Positions 42,259-52,371 are shown, counted from the first letter of the stretch. The stretch is DNA of 64,000 nucleotides from Streptomyces sp. R28 (GCF_041052385.1 NZ_CP163439.1:8979001-9043000); one strand, 5' to 3'. Notes: a model not told the origin generated them from the sequence alone. Numbers and translations: made by a program.

Positions 42259-42822
42259 TCAGCGCCTGGTCTCGTACCTGCTCAGGAGCACGCCGTCGGG
42301 AAACGTCCGGGTCTCCAACAGGCTCAGGTTCACCCAGTTGTCCAGGGCTGTGAAGAACGGCGTGCCGCCGCCCACCAGGACCGGATGGGTGACGAGCACG
42401 TACTCGTCGATCAGCCCGGCCCGCATGGCCGCCGCGGCGAGTGTGGCACCGACGATGTCCATCGGGCCGCCGTCCTCGGCCTTGAGCCGGGTGATCTCGG
42501 TGACCGCGTCGCCGGTGACCAGACGGGTGTTCCAGTCGACCGTGGTGATCGTGGAGGAGAACACGACCTTCGGCATGTCTCGCCAGCGGCCGGCGAACTC
42601 GATCGCCGCCGGTGTGGCATCCGGCCGCTTGTCGGCGGTCGGCCAGTGGGAGCTCATCGCCTCCCACACCCTGCGCCCGTACAGCGCCAGGTCCGTCGCG
42701 CCCACCCGGTCGGACCACCACTGGAACAGCTCGTCGCTCGGCACGCTCCAGCCGAGGTCGTCGCCGGGCGCGGCGATGTAGCCGTCCAGGCTCATGTTCA
42801 TGCCGAAAATCAGTTTCCGCAC
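42259..42822 (-). CDS. Dihydrofolate reductase-family protein (RibD C-terminal fold)
   Basis: 187 residues from the GTG at 42822, chosen for the GGGAGG site 8 bases upstream and because KLIFGMNMSLDGYIAAPGDD is the usual N-terminus. LVTHPVLVGGGTPFF near the C-terminus is typical of the RibD/DHFR-like group. These are small NADPH-dependent reductases of unknown substrate, common in Streptomyces, not the essential folate enzyme. Confidence 0.87.
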   Translation of the reverse strand: MRKLIFGMNMSLDGYIAAPGDDLGWSVPSDELFQWWSDRVGATDLALYGRRVWEAMSSHWPTADKRPDATPAAIEFAGRWRDMPKVVFSSTITTVDWNTRLVTGDAVTEITRLKAEDGGPMDIVGATLAAAAMRAGLIDEYVLVTHPVLVGGGTPFFTALDNWVNLSLLETRTFPDGVLLSRYETRR

Positions 42823-43029
42823 AGCGTCAGCCTCCCGTGAGTCGGTGTTCGGCATACAGACCAGCACGGCGCGCAGAAATCATCGGTCAGGCCACACCGA
42901 GGGCCGGTTCACCACCACGCCAAGCAGATGCTCCGTCGGGAGGCTGAGCGGGACCCCGATTTGGGTGGTCCGGGAGCGGGGTGGTTGGCTTGCCCCAACC
43001 CCCGAGAATTCTGGTCCTGGAGGAAGTCA

Positions 43030-43473
43030 ATGGCGCAGGTCGAGGCCACTACTGAGCGGGTCGTCGCGGCGGACGCGGAGAAGGTGTTCGACGCCCTCGC
43101 CGACTACAGCGGCACGCGCGCGAAGCTGCTCCCCGAGCACTTCAGCGAGTACGAGGTGCGCGAGGGCGGCGACGGCGAGGGCACCCTCGTCCACTGGAAG
43201 CTCCAGGCCACCAGCAAGCGAGTGCGCGACTGCCTCCTGGAGGTCAGCGAGCCCACCGAGGGGGAACTCGTCGAGAAGGACCGCAACTCCTCCATGGTCA
43301 CCACCTGGCGGGTCACCCCGGCCGGCGAGGGCAAGTCCCGGGTCGTCGTCACCACCACCTGGCAGGGCGCCGGCGGCATCGGCGGCTTCTTCGAGAAGAC
43401 CTTCGCGCCCAAGGGCCTCGGCCGGATCTACGACGCGGTGCTCACCAAGCTCGCCACCGAGGTCGAGAAGTAA
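43030..43473 (+). CDS. SRPBCC (START-like) family protein
   Basis: 147 residues from the ATG at 43030, with GGAGGAAG 5 bases upstream. The fold is a polyketide-cyclase/dehydrase-like hydrophobic pocket: the helix-grip opening VEATTERVVAADAEKVFDAL, and the C-terminal helix RIYDAVLTKLATEVEK. Members bind lipids or small hydrophobic ligands or act as cyclases; no ligand can be named. It lies 183 bases before the MFS fusion gene on the same strand. Confidence 0.83.
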   Translation: MAQVEATTERVVAADAEKVFDALADYSGTRAKLLPEHFSEYEVREGGDGEGTLVHWKLQATSKRVRDCLLEVSEPTEGELVEKDRNSSMVTTWRVTPAGEGKSRVVVTTTWQGAGGIGGFFEKTFAPKGLGRIYDAVLTKLATEVEK

Positions 43474-43656
43474 CCCCGGACGCCCGCCTCGCAGATCTTG
43501 CGTGCGCCAATGCGCTGATCCCCGGCGGGCGTTGGCTCCCTCACCGGATCGAGTGGACCTTTCCGTCGCCGGGCCCGGTGCCGTAACTCGTCGCGCTTGT
43601 TCACAGTTGTCGCCTTACGCGGGATTTGTGTAGCAGCGCGACGAGGGGAGCGGTAC

Positions 43657-46053
43657 ATGGGCGCGATCACTCTGGTACAGGACGAACAGGCCGCGGCGCC
43701 CCCGGACGTCCCCACTCCCACGCAGCCCCGGGCGGCCGAACTCAGTCCGCGCCGGGTGCGGTTGGTCTTCTTCGCGCTGATGCTCGCGCTGCTGCTGGCC
43801 GCGCTGGAGCAGATGATCGTCGCCACCGCGCTGCCGAAGATCGTCGGTGAGCTGCACGGCCTGGACAAGATGTCCTGGGCGATCACCGCCTACCTGCTCA
43901 CCGCCACCGTCGGCCTGCCCGTCTACGGCAAGCTCGGCGACCTCCTCGGCCGCAAGGGCGTCTTCCAGTTCGCGATCGTCGTCTTCGTCGTCGGGTCCGC
44001 GCTCGCGGGCCGAGCGCAGACCATGGACCAGCTGATCGCCTACCGCGCGATCCAGGGTGTCGGCGCGGGCGGGCTCATGATCGGCGTCCAGGCGATCATC
44101 GCGGACATCGTGCCGCCCCGGGAGCGCGGCCGCTTCATGGGCCTGATCGGCGCCGCGTTCGGCCTCGCCTCGGTCGCCGGACCCCTGCTGGGCGGCTACT
44201 TCACGGACCACCTCTCCTGGCGCTGGTGCTTCTACATCAACGTCCCCTTCGGCCTCGTCACCCTGGCCGTCGTAGCCGTCGTCCTGAAGCTGCCGAAGCC
44301 GCGCACAAGGGCCCGGCTGGACATCCTCGGCTCCCTCCTGCTCGCCGCCGCATCCACCTGCCTGGTCCTGCTGACCAGTTGGGGCGGTACCGAGTACGCC
44401 TGGGACTCCCGCGTCGTCCTCGGCCTCGGCGCGGGAGCGGTCCTCTCCACCGTTCTGTTCCTCGTCGTCGAGCACTTCGCCGTCGAACCGCTCATCCCGC
44501 TGCGGCTGTTCAGGGACTCCGTCTTCAACGTCACCGGGCTGGTCGGCCTCGTGATCGGCGTCGCGCTGTTCGGCGCGGCCAGCTATCTGCCGACGTTCCT
44601 GCAGATGGTCGACGGGGCCACGGCCACCGAGTCGGGCCTGCTGATGCTGCCGATGATGGCCGGCATCGTCGGCACCTCGATCGTCGCCGGTCAACTCATC
44701 AGCCGCACCGGCCACTACAAGATCTACCCCGTGCTCGGCAGCGCGCTCTCGGCCGTCGGGATGTGGCTGCTGTCCCGCCTCGAAGTCGACACGCCCCGGC
44801 TGCACTACAGCATCTGGATGGCCGTCCTCGGCGCCGGTATCGGCATGGTGATGCCGGTCCTGATCCTCGCCGTGCAGAACTCCGTGCGTCCCGCCGACCT
44901 CGGCACCGCCACCAGCGCCAACAACTACTTCCGGCAGATCGGCGGCAGCGTCGGCGCGGCGATCTTCGGCACCCTCTTCGCCGGCCGGCTCGCGGACGCC
45001 CTCGCCGAACACCTGCCCACGCGCGCGGACGGCGAGCTGCCCGACCCCGAGTCCCTCACCCCGCAGCTCGTCCACGCCATGCCTGAGGCACTGCGCGACG
45101 GTTACATCCGGGCCTACGCCGACGCCATGCCGAGGATCTTCCTCTACCTCGTACCGGTGCTCGTGCTCGGCCTGCTCATCGCCTTCTTCCTCAAGGAGAA
45201 GCCCTTGGTCTCCCACGACGCCCCGGCCCCGGCCCCGGAGACGGATGCGGCGGCGGCGGTGAACGGCCAGGTCCCGTCGGCACGTTCGCCGTACGCCGCC
45301 GGGGTCCCTGTCTGCGGCACGGTTCAGCACCCGGACGGCACGGGCGTACCGCGCGCGGCGCTCACGCTCATCGATGTCGCCGGGCAGCAGGTCGGGCGCG
45401 GCGCGAGCGGCGAGGACGGGCGGTACGGGCTGACGACGCCGGGCCCGGGGGCGTACGTGCTGATCGCCGCGGCGGGCGGCCACCAGCCGCAGGCCGTCTC
45501 CGTGACCGTCGGCGAGCACCCCGTCGAGGTGGACATCGTCCTCGGCGGCGCCGGACGTCTCGCCGGGACCGTGCGCACCCCGGACGGGACGCCCGTGGAC
45601 GCCACCGTCACGCTCACCGACGTGCGCGGCGACGTCGTCGCCACGACCCGCAGCGGCCTTGACGGCGGCTATGTCATCACCGAGTTGGTGGCCGGCCAGT
45701 ACACCCTCGCGGCGAGTTCGTCCGCCTTCCGTCCGACCGCCGTTCCCGTCACCGTCCAGGTGGCTCGTGAGACCCGCCAGGACATCGAACTCGCCGGCGG
45801 CGCCACACTGCGCGGCACCGTGCGGGCCGGCGGTGGGCGGCCCGTCGAGGACGCGCGCGTGACGCTGCTCGACCCGGCCGGCAACGTCAGGGACACGCTC
45901 ACCACCGGCCCCGACGGAACCTTCCGGTTCGTCGACCTGTCCTCCGGCGAGTACACCGTCATCGCCGCGGGTTACCCGCCGGTCGCCAGCGTGCTCCAAG
46001 TCACCGGCGGCGGCCGAACGGAACGCGACCTTCAGCTCGGCCACGACGACTGA
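43657..46053 (+). CDS. DHA2-type MFS multidrug exporter fused to carboxypeptidase-regulatory-like repeats
   Basis: 798 residues from the ATG at 43657 (AGGGGAG upstream). Residues 1 to about 515 are a 14-TM drug:H+ antiporter with GKLGDLLGRKGVF between TM2 and TM3. After a Pro/Ala linker, three beta-sandwich repeats of about 80 residues begin near 549, 631 and 716; each has a G-T-V-x-x-x-D-G-x-P-V start and a DGxYxxxxLxxGxYTLxAS-like middle, the carboxypeptidase-regulatory (CnaB-like) fold. The odd part is this soluble tail on an exporter; it may face outside and bind cell wall or ligand. Substrate unknown. Confidence 0.87.
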   Translation: MGAITLVQDEQAAAPPDVPTPTQPRAAELSPRRVRLVFFALMLALLLAALEQMIVATALPKIVGELHGLDKMSWAITAYLLTATVGLPVYGKLGDLLGRKGVFQFAIVVFVVGSALAGRAQTMDQLIAYRAIQGVGAGGLMIGVQAIIADIVPPRERGRFMGLIGAAFGLASVAGPLLGGYFTDHLSWRWCFYINVPFGLVTLAVVAVVLKLPKPRTRARLDILGSLLLAAASTCLVLLTSWGGTEYAWDSRVVLGLGAGAVLSTVLFLVVEHFAVEPLIPLRLFRDSVFNVTGLVGLVIGVALFGAASYLPTFLQMVDGATATESGLLMLPMMAGIVGTSIVAGQLISRTGHYKIYPVLGSALSAVGMWLLSRLEVDTPRLHYSIWMAVLGAGIGMVMPVLILAVQNSVRPADLGTATSANNYFRQIGGSVGAAIFGTLFAGRLADALAEHLPTRADGELPDPESLTPQLVHAMPEALRDGYIRAYADAMPRIFLYLVPVLVLGLLIAFFLKEKPLVSHDAPAPAPETDAAAAVNGQVPSARSPYAAGVPVCGTVQHPDGTGVPRAALTLIDVAGQQVGRGASGEDGRYGLTTPGPGAYVLIAAAGGHQPQAVSVTVGEHPVEVDIVLGGAGRLAGTVRTPDGTPVDATVTLTDVRGDVVATTRSGLDGGYVITELVAGQYTLAASSSAFRPTAVPVTVQVARETRQDIELAGGATLRGTVRAGGGRPVEDARVTLLDPAGNVRDTLTTGPDGTFRFVDLSSGEYTVIAAGYPPVASVLQVTGGGRTERDLQLGHDD

Positions 46054-46239
46054 GCCGACCACCGGCGCCCGTGCTGTCCTGCGCGGACGCGGCGCGGGCG
46101 GGTCCCTCGCCCCGGTCGCGTGCAGCTGTGATCCCGTCACATCAATTCCCCTATTGCCGCACATCACCATCCACGGGAGCCGTACGGTGGACTGGGCGGC
46201 ACAGATCTTGCGGAGCCGTGGGGAGAGAGGGCCTGGGCC

Positions 46240-48717
46240 ATGGACCGTGGCACCGAGAGGGACGGCGCGGTGACAGAACACGCCGCGGCCGGCCGTATCC
46301 CACTGGCCGTGGTCGTGGTGGACCGCGAGGGCCTCGTCTCCCACTGGAGCACCGGCGCACGCCGCCTGTTCGGCGCCGCCAAGGAGGAGGCGATCGGACG
46401 CCCGGCCGTCGATCTGCTGCCCGTCTCCGGAGCGCTGCCCGAAGAGGACGACCTCACGCCGTACGGGGCCTACGCGGCGTACGACGGTTTCGGCCACGAC
46501 CTCGAATCGTCCCTCGGCGGGCGGCTGTTCTACCCTGCCGCGGGCCGCGCCCGCCTCACCGTGCCCGAGCGAAGCGATGTGGAGGTCCCCCCGTCCGCAG
46601 GGTGGACGAGTGACCGCGTCGACGTCCTGTGGTGGGCCTACCCGTTGGTGGGGCCCGGGCCCGAGCGGCTGCTGGTGCTCGGCGCCGATGTGGGCGCACT
46701 CCAGCAGGACAGCGAGCCCGACGAGAACACCGGCTTCGAGCGCGTCGCACCCGGCTTCGCCCTGCACACCGACTTCCCCGGCGCCGAGGAACTCGCCCGC
46801 CGCCTCCCCGAGATCCTGCCCAGCATGAGCGTCGAGGAGGGCGCCCGCATCGTCGGGCAGGTCCTCGAACTCGGCTATCCGGTGCTGGAGTTCAGCCAGA
46901 ACGACCGGGTGCCCGTCACCCCCGACTGGGGCGTGCCCCGGCGCGTGGAGCGCAAGGCCCGCCGGGAGCGGGCCGCCCGGGCCGCCGCTGAAGGCCTGCC
47001 GTTACCGCAGGAACACGCCGACGACGTCGAGGACCTCGAGTACGCCGCCGTACGCGAACGCCTGGAGTTCCTCAACGAGGTCAGCGGCCGCATCGGCACC
47101 TCCCTCGACCTGGCCCGGACCATCATCGAGGTCAGCAAGGCCGTCGTGCCGCGCTTCACCGACGTCGCCGGCACCTATCTGCGTGAACAGGTCGTCGCCG
47201 GCGAGGGATTCGCCGAGGGCGTGCCGGACACCACCACCATGTGGCACCGGGTCGCCCTCGAGCACACCGACGAACCCGGCCGCTGGGACGACGTCGTGCC
47301 GGTCGGCGAGGCCATGCCGTTCCCCGCGCACACGCCGTTCTTCCAGTGCATGACCAGCGGTGAGCCGGTCCTCGTGCCGCGCATCAGCGAGCAGATGGGG
47401 CACGCCATCGCCTCGCAGTTCGAGAAGCGCGACATCCGGCCGCTCATCACCGGCCGTTCGATGCTGGTGGTGCCCCTGAAGGCACGCAATGTCGTCCTCG
47501 GCTTCATGATCCTGCTGCGGCACCCGGAGCGCGTCGAGTTCAACGACATGGACCGGGTCACCGGCGCCGAACTCGCCGCCCGCGCGGGACTCGTGCTCGA
47601 CAACGCGCGTATGTACACGTACCAGGAGAGCGTCGCCGAGACCCTCCAGGACAGCATGCTGCCGCACATCCCGCCGCGCATGGCGGGCTGCGACATCGCC
47701 ACCCGCTATCTGCCCGGCACGCTGCTCGGACGGGTCGGCGGCGACTGGTTCGACTCCGTCAAGCTGCCCGGCGCCCGCACCGCCCTGGTCGTCGGGGACG
47801 TCATGGGCCACGGCCTCAACTCGGCCGCGATGATGGGACAGTTGCGGACGGCCGTCCAGACCATGGCCGCCCTCGACCTGCCGCCCGCCCAGCTGCTGCG
47901 CAACCTCGACGACCTCGCCCAGCGCCTCGGCGACACCTACCTCGCGACCTGCCTGTACGCCGTCTACGACCCGATCCGCAGCGAGCTGCACATCGCCAAC
48001 GCCGGTCACATCCCGCCCGTCCTGGTCCGTGCCGTCGACGGGCGCAGCGAGCTGCTCGACCTGCCCACGGGTGCGCCGATCGGCGTCGGCGGGGTGCCCT
48101 TCGAGGCGGTACGCGTGCGTGTGGAGCCCGGCGACCGGGTCGTGATGTGTACCGACGGGCTGGTCGAGGTGCGCGGCGAGGACATCGGTGTCGGCCTCGC
48201 GACCCTGTGCGAGTCCGCCGCCCACCCGGCCGCGTCCATGGACGACGCCTGCGACACGATCATCCGCGCCCTCAACACACGCGGCGGCCGCAAGGACGAC
48301 GTCGCCCTGCTGATGGCCCGCCTCAACGGCATCGAGCCGGACGACGTCGCCGAGTGGCGGATCGACCTCGACCCGAGACAGGTCGGCCGGGCCCGCGCCG
48401 TCGTTGCTGAGCAGCTGCACGAGTGGGGCCTGTCCCGCCTCGTCCACACCGCCGAAGTGCTGGTCAGCGAGCTCGTCACCAACGCCGTACGGCACTCCCG
48501 CAGCCGTCCCGTCGAACTGCGCCTCGTCCGCGGTGACACGCTGCTGTGCGAGGTGGACGACGACGATCACGATCTGCCGACGCTGCTCAACGCCGGTCCG
48601 GGCGACGAGTCCGGGCGTGGGCTGCGGGTGGTGAGCACGCTCGCGCGCGAGTGGGGCACGAGCCGTACGAGCGCCGGAAAGACCGTCTGGTTCGAACTCA
48701 CGCTCCCGCGACGCTGA
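46240..48717 (+). CDS. SpoIIE-type phosphatase with PAS, GAF and HATPase domains
   Basis: 825 residues. A PAS-like sensor (about 12-60) is followed by a linker, a GAF domain (about 273-460), a PP2C/SpoIIE phosphatase (about 467-697, with LGRVGGDWFD and VGDVMGHG metal-binding aspartates) and an anti-sigma-type HATPase domain (about 707-825, with LVSELVTNAVRHS and DESGRGLRVV). Such proteins in Streptomyces phosphorylate and dephosphorylate anti-sigma antagonists, signalling stress or development. It probably senses a small ligand through PAS/GAF. No sigma or antagonist gene is adjacent. Confidence 0.9.
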   Translation: MDRGTERDGAVTEHAAAGRIPLAVVVVDREGLVSHWSTGARRLFGAAKEEAIGRPAVDLLPVSGALPEEDDLTPYGAYAAYDGFGHDLESSLGGRLFYPAAGRARLTVPERSDVEVPPSAGWTSDRVDVLWWAYPLVGPGPERLLVLGADVGALQQDSEPDENTGFERVAPGFALHTDFPGAEELARRLPEILPSMSVEEGARIVGQVLELGYPVLEFSQNDRVPVTPDWGVPRRVERKARRERAARAAAEGLPLPQEHADDVEDLEYAAVRERLEFLNEVSGRIGTSLDLARTIIEVSKAVVPRFTDVAGTYLREQVVAGEGFAEGVPDTTTMWHRVALEHTDEPGRWDDVVPVGEAMPFPAHTPFFQCMTSGEPVLVPRISEQMGHAIASQFEKRDIRPLITGRSMLVVPLKARNVVLGFMILLRHPERVEFNDMDRVTGAELAARAGLVLDNARMYTYQESVAETLQDSMLPHIPPRMAGCDIATRYLPGTLLGRVGGDWFDSVKLPGARTALVVGDVMGHGLNSAAMMGQLRTAVQTMAALDLPPAQLLRNLDDLAQRLGDTYLATCLYAVYDPIRSELHIANAGHIPPVLVRAVDGRSELLDLPTGAPIGVGGVPFEAVRVRVEPGDRVVMCTDGLVEVRGEDIGVGLATLCESAAHPAASMDDACDTIIRALNTRGGRKDDVALLMARLNGIEPDDVAEWRIDLDPRQVGRARAVVAEQLHEWGLSRLVHTAEVLVSELVTNAVRHSRSRPVELRLVRGDTLLCEVDDDDHDLPTLLNAGPGDESGRGLRVVSTLAREWGTSRTSAGKTVWFELTLPRR

Positions 48718-48870
48718 TCACTTGTGCCCCGAGGGGCGTACGACGGCGTACCGGTCTCGAATGCGGAGTGAAGGAATGCGCCCCGCGCTTGTAGCCGTGA
48801 CCAGGCCGCGATAGACCGTACTCGCCCGTCACTTGACGGCGGGTCGGCGTCGCACCCTGGGGAGTTGGGC

Positions 48871-49596
48871 ATGAGCGTGAGCAGTCGATACCGGGAGGCC
48901 TGGGAGAGCTTCTGGAGTGAAGCCCCCGACGAACAGGGGGCGGTGTTCTGGGACGCGGAGCCGGCCCTGACCGCCGGCCGTCACCTGGCCCTTTTCGAAG
49001 CGCACCTGGCCGACCCCGGCCTGCCGATGGTGGACCTCGGCTGCGGCAACGGCACCCAGACCCGTTTCCTCGCCGACCGCTTCCGGCACGTCCTCGGCGC
49101 GGACCTGTCCGCAGCGGCCCTCGACCACGCCCGGCAGGCGGACCCCGCCGGGCAGGCGACGTACCGGCTGTTCGACGCCGTGGAGAAGACCGAGGCCGAG
49201 ACACTGCACGCCGAACTCGGCGACGTCAACATCTACATGCGGGGCGTGCTGCACCAGGCCGAGCCCGACGACCGGCAGCCCATGGTGAACGGCATCGCCA
49301 CGCTGGTCGGCGAGCGGGGCCGCGCCTTGCTCGTCGAACTCTCCGAGTCCGCCAAGCCCGTCCTCATGGGCCTCGCCCAGAGCCCAGCGGGCCCACCGCC
49401 CAAGCTCGCGCCGATCTTCCGGCACGGCATCGCCCCGGGCGAGGTCGCCGACGACGCGGTGCCCGAGTACCTGCGCGCAGCCGGGCTCACCGTCCTCGCG
49501 AGCGGCGAACTGCCGCTGGTCACCACCGAGTACACGCCCGACGGAACGCGGATCGAGCTGCCGTCGAAGTGGGTGGTGGCGGGCCGGACGGCCTGA
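48871..49596 (+). CDS. Class I SAM-dependent methyltransferase
   Basis: 241 residues from the ATG at 48871, with GGGGAG upstream; the TTG 6 bases earlier is an alternative. Motif I (MVDLGCGNGTQTR) binds S-adenosylmethionine and the DLSAAALDHARQAD helix follows. The N-terminus with SSRYREAWESFW is of the SAM-methyltransferase type 12/25 group. The acceptor is unknown. It is followed by a hairpin and converges on the APC permease. Confidence 0.87.
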   Translation: MSVSSRYREAWESFWSEAPDEQGAVFWDAEPALTAGRHLALFEAHLADPGLPMVDLGCGNGTQTRFLADRFRHVLGADLSAAALDHARQADPAGQATYRLFDAVEKTEAETLHAELGDVNIYMRGVLHQAEPDDRQPMVNGIATLVGERGRALLVELSESAKPVLMGLAQSPAGPPPKLAPIFRHGIAPGEVADDAVPEYLRAAGLTVLASGELPLVTTEYTPDGTRIELPSKWVVAGRTA

Positions 49597-49604
49597 CCGC
49601 GGTG

Positions 49605-49638
49605 GCCCTCCGGCGCGCCCGTGCGCGTGCCGGAGGGC
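49605..49638. terminator. Hairpin between the methyltransferase and the APC permease
   Basis: GCCCTCCGGC (49605-49614) pairs with GCCGGAGGGC (49629-49638), a 10-bp perfect stem 8 bases after the methyltransferase stop. It can terminate the methyltransferase transcript, and is also downstream of the permease gene on the other strand. Confidence 0.65.
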
Positions 49639-49786
49639 GGACTCGCCGTATTCATTGATCGGATGGGACAACGGGCTGCCGGTCCGGGCGACCAGGCCGG
49701 TGAGGCCGGGCAGCAGCAGGGCGAGCGCGGGGTCCAGGGTGCGCACGACCAATACGGGGTCCGTGGGCCGGACCGTCCGTGAGCGC

Positions 49787-51325
49787 TCAGCGCACGGAGG
49801 GTCCGCTCCCTGGCTCCCCGCCCCTTTCGGACGTCTCGCCGTCGACGAGCGCGGGGTCGACCACGCCGGGGCGTTCCGACCAGAACGTGGGAGACATCAG
49901 CCGCCACACGAGCATGAGGACCACACCAGTGGCGGTGATGCCGATGCCGATGACGAGCGGGGGACCGAGCCCGAACCATGAGTCGCCGCTGTAGGAGTTG
50001 GCGGGATCCGACATGTCGATGACCGACTCCACCAGCAGCCATGTCAGCAGCCCGGCGCCGACGAGCGGGCCGAGGCCGATGAGGACGAAGTGGTGGACGC
50101 TTGTGGTCAGTCGGCGGCGGTAGTAGACGGCGCAGGCGACACCGGTGAGCGCGTAGTAGAACGCGATCAGCAGCGAGAGCGCGGTGAGCGAGTCGAACAG
50201 CGCGTTGGCGCTGATCTCGTTGACGACGAGGTACCAGGCGATGGCGATGGCGGCGACCCACCACGTGCTCACGTCGGGTGTGCGCAAGCGCGGATGGATC
50301 CGGGCGAAATGCGCGGGCAGCGCATGACGGCGTGCCATGGACAGCGCTGTGCGGGACGCCGGGATGATCGTCGTCTGTGTCGACGCCAGCGCGGACGTCG
50401 AGACCGCGAGCAGGACCACCCAGTCCCAGCCGCCCATCGCCTCTTCGGCGAGCAGGGCGAAGACGAACTCCTCCTCGGCCGCGTTCTCGGCCAGATAGGC
50501 CGTGCCGGCGTAGGCGACCACCGCGAAACCCACCGCCACGTAGGTCACCAGCAGAATCACCGTCGACCACACGGCCGCCTTGCCGGGAGCGGTGGCGGAG
50601 TCCTCGGTCTCCTCGGTGAGATTGACGGCAGACTCCCAGCCCCAGTAGATGAACACGCCCAGCAGCAGGGCCCCGGTCAGGGACGCTCCGCCGGCTCCGA
50701 AGGGGTTCAGCCAGCCGAGCGACGGTTCGACGGAGTCGAGCGTGCCGGTGCCGGCGTAGACCCGGTACAGCGCCACCACGGCGAACGCGAGCAGGCAGAC
50801 CACCTGGGCGGTGATCAGGACGTTCTGCACCTTGGCCGACACCTCTGTGCCGATGACGCAGATGGCCGTCATCACCAGGATGAGCAGCACCGTGAGCAGT
50901 CGGCGTACGGCGTCGTTGTCGGCCCAGCTGTCGAGGCCGAAGGCGATCAGGGCGAAGGTCACGGCGACGTCCGCCAGCGACCCGACGACCAGCACCCCGG
51001 TCATCGTGATGGCCCAGCCGCCGAGCCACCCGGCCCACGGTCCCATGGCCCGGGTGACCCAGGAGAAGGTGGTGCCGCAGTCCTGGTCGGCCTTGTTGAG
51101 GTAGTAGAAGGCCGAGGCGATCAGCAGCATGGGCACGAACGACGCGAGCATCACGCCGGGGGCGTGGATCCCCACCAGTGCCACGACCGGGCCGATGACC
51201 GCCGCGACCGAGTACGCCGGGGAGGTGGAGTTGAGCCCGATGACGAGCGCGTCGACGAACCCGATCGCGTCGGACTTCAAGCCGGCGGACGGCGGTGGGC
51301 CCGCATCCTTGATGTCGTCGGCCAT
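49787..51325 (-). CDS. APC-superfamily amino-acid/polyamine permease
   Basis: 512 residues with about 12 to 14 membrane helices. The APC pattern is seen in GLNSTSPAYSVAAVIGPVVA in TM1, whose unwound GxG-like section binds substrate, and FSWVTRAMGPWAGWLGGWAI. It takes up an amino acid or related amine by proton or cation coupling. It is monocistronic with 144 bases upstream to the SDR gene. Substrate not determined. Confidence 0.9.
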   Translation of the reverse strand: MADDIKDAGPPPSAGLKSDAIGFVDALVIGLNSTSPAYSVAAVIGPVVALVGIHAPGVMLASFVPMLLIASAFYYLNKADQDCGTTFSWVTRAMGPWAGWLGGWAITMTGVLVVGSLADVAVTFALIAFGLDSWADNDAVRRLLTVLLILVMTAICVIGTEVSAKVQNVLITAQVVCLLAFAVVALYRVYAGTGTLDSVEPSLGWLNPFGAGGASLTGALLLGVFIYWGWESAVNLTEETEDSATAPGKAAVWSTVILLVTYVAVGFAVVAYAGTAYLAENAAEEEFVFALLAEEAMGGWDWVVLLAVSTSALASTQTTIIPASRTALSMARRHALPAHFARIHPRLRTPDVSTWWVAAIAIAWYLVVNEISANALFDSLTALSLLIAFYYALTGVACAVYYRRRLTTSVHHFVLIGLGPLVGAGLLTWLLVESVIDMSDPANSYSGDSWFGLGPPLVIGIGITATGVVLMLVWRLMSPTFWSERPGVVDPALVDGETSERGGEPGSGPSVR

Positions 51326-51469
51326 GTTCCTTCACTCCCTGTCGTACGTGAATCCATACAACAGGGAGTTACGGGATATTCAGGTCATTGATGCCTCTGC
51401 TGTGCGTATGTCGTGCGGGGGGGGGCAAGACGGCGGGCGCGATCAGCACGCGGGGCCGCATCGCGGGGG

Positions 51470-52273
51470 CTAGGCGAATCCGCCGTTGCTCATCAGGAGT
51501 TGACCGTTGATCCACTGGCCCTGTGGCGAGCAGAGGAAGTCGACGAGGTGGGCGGTGTCCTGCGGGGTTCCGAGGCGGTCGAGCGGCGTCTGGCGGAGCA
51601 CGAACGCGCGCCCTTCGTCGGTCATCCAGCCGGTGTCCACCGGCCCCGGGTTGATCACGTTGGCGGTGACGCCGAGGTCGGCGAATTCATGTGCGGCGGC
51701 CAGGGTGATGCGGTCCAGGGCGCCCTTGCTCGCGCCGTAGGGGAGGTTGCCCACGGTGTGGTCGCTGGTGAGGCTGATGATCCGCCCGCTGCCCGGGGCG
51801 GCGGCGAACCGCCGGCCGTACTCGCGGATCAGCAGCCAGGTGGCGCGCGCATTGACCGTGAAGTGCCGGTCGAAACTTTCGACGGTGGTGTCGAGCAGGC
51901 CGGAGGCGACCGACTCGCAGTGGCACATCACCAGGGCGGTGACGCTGCCCAGGCTGCGTTCGACCTCGTCGAAGACACGGGCCGGGGTGTCCGGGTCGGC
52001 AAGGTCCGCCTCGATGGCCGTGGTGGCGGCGCCGTGTTCCGTGAGGGCGTCGGTGATCGCACCGGTCGCGCCGGGCTCGGGGCCCCAGGTCATGCGCTCG
52101 TCGTAGGGAGTCCAGTAGGTGAAGGCGATGTCCCAGCCGGAGGCGGACAGCCGGCGGGCGATGCCCGCGCCGATGCCGACGGTGCGCCCCACCCCGGTGA
52201 TCAGGGCGAGCGGGCGGCCCGACGGTCGGTCCTGACCGGTGGCGGAGTGTTCTTGGCTGTCGTTCGTTGTCAC
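51470..52273 (-). CDS. Short-chain dehydrogenase/reductase
   Basis: 267 residues. The NAD(P)-binding loop is unusual, TGVGRTVGIGAGIA, with two extra residues between TG and GIG compared with the classical form. The catalytic YGASK and the preceding SLTS serine are present, and MSNGGF closes the sheet as in FabG/enoyl-reductase-like SDRs. It oxidises or reduces an unknown alcohol/ketone. It runs toward the permease and is divergent from the APH gene, from which it is separated by 98 bases. Confidence 0.88.
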   Translation of the reverse strand: MTTNDSQEHSATGQDRPSGRPLALITGVGRTVGIGAGIARRLSASGWDIAFTYWTPYDERMTWGPEPGATGAITDALTEHGAATTAIEADLADPDTPARVFDEVERSLGSVTALVMCHCESVASGLLDTTVESFDRHFTVNARATWLLIREYGRRFAAAPGSGRIISLTSDHTVGNLPYGASKGALDRITLAAAHEFADLGVTANVINPGPVDTGWMTDEGRAFVLRQTPLDRLGTPQDTAHLVDFLCSPQGQWINGQLLMSNGGFA

Positions 52274-52371
52274 GGTCCGAGATCGTCCATGAGCGGCGGC
52301 GGGTGGGCAACTTCCTTTTCGCCACCTCGAGTTGGCTGCGTGGCCCTGGCGGCCCTAGGTATGGTGCCCCG

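Noticed and set aside
43615..46767. A 1050-codon open frame on the minus strand opposite the MFS fusion gene
   Set aside because: It is antisense to a gene with clear family motifs and normal codon bias; its composition is low-complexity and typical of high-GC shadow frames.
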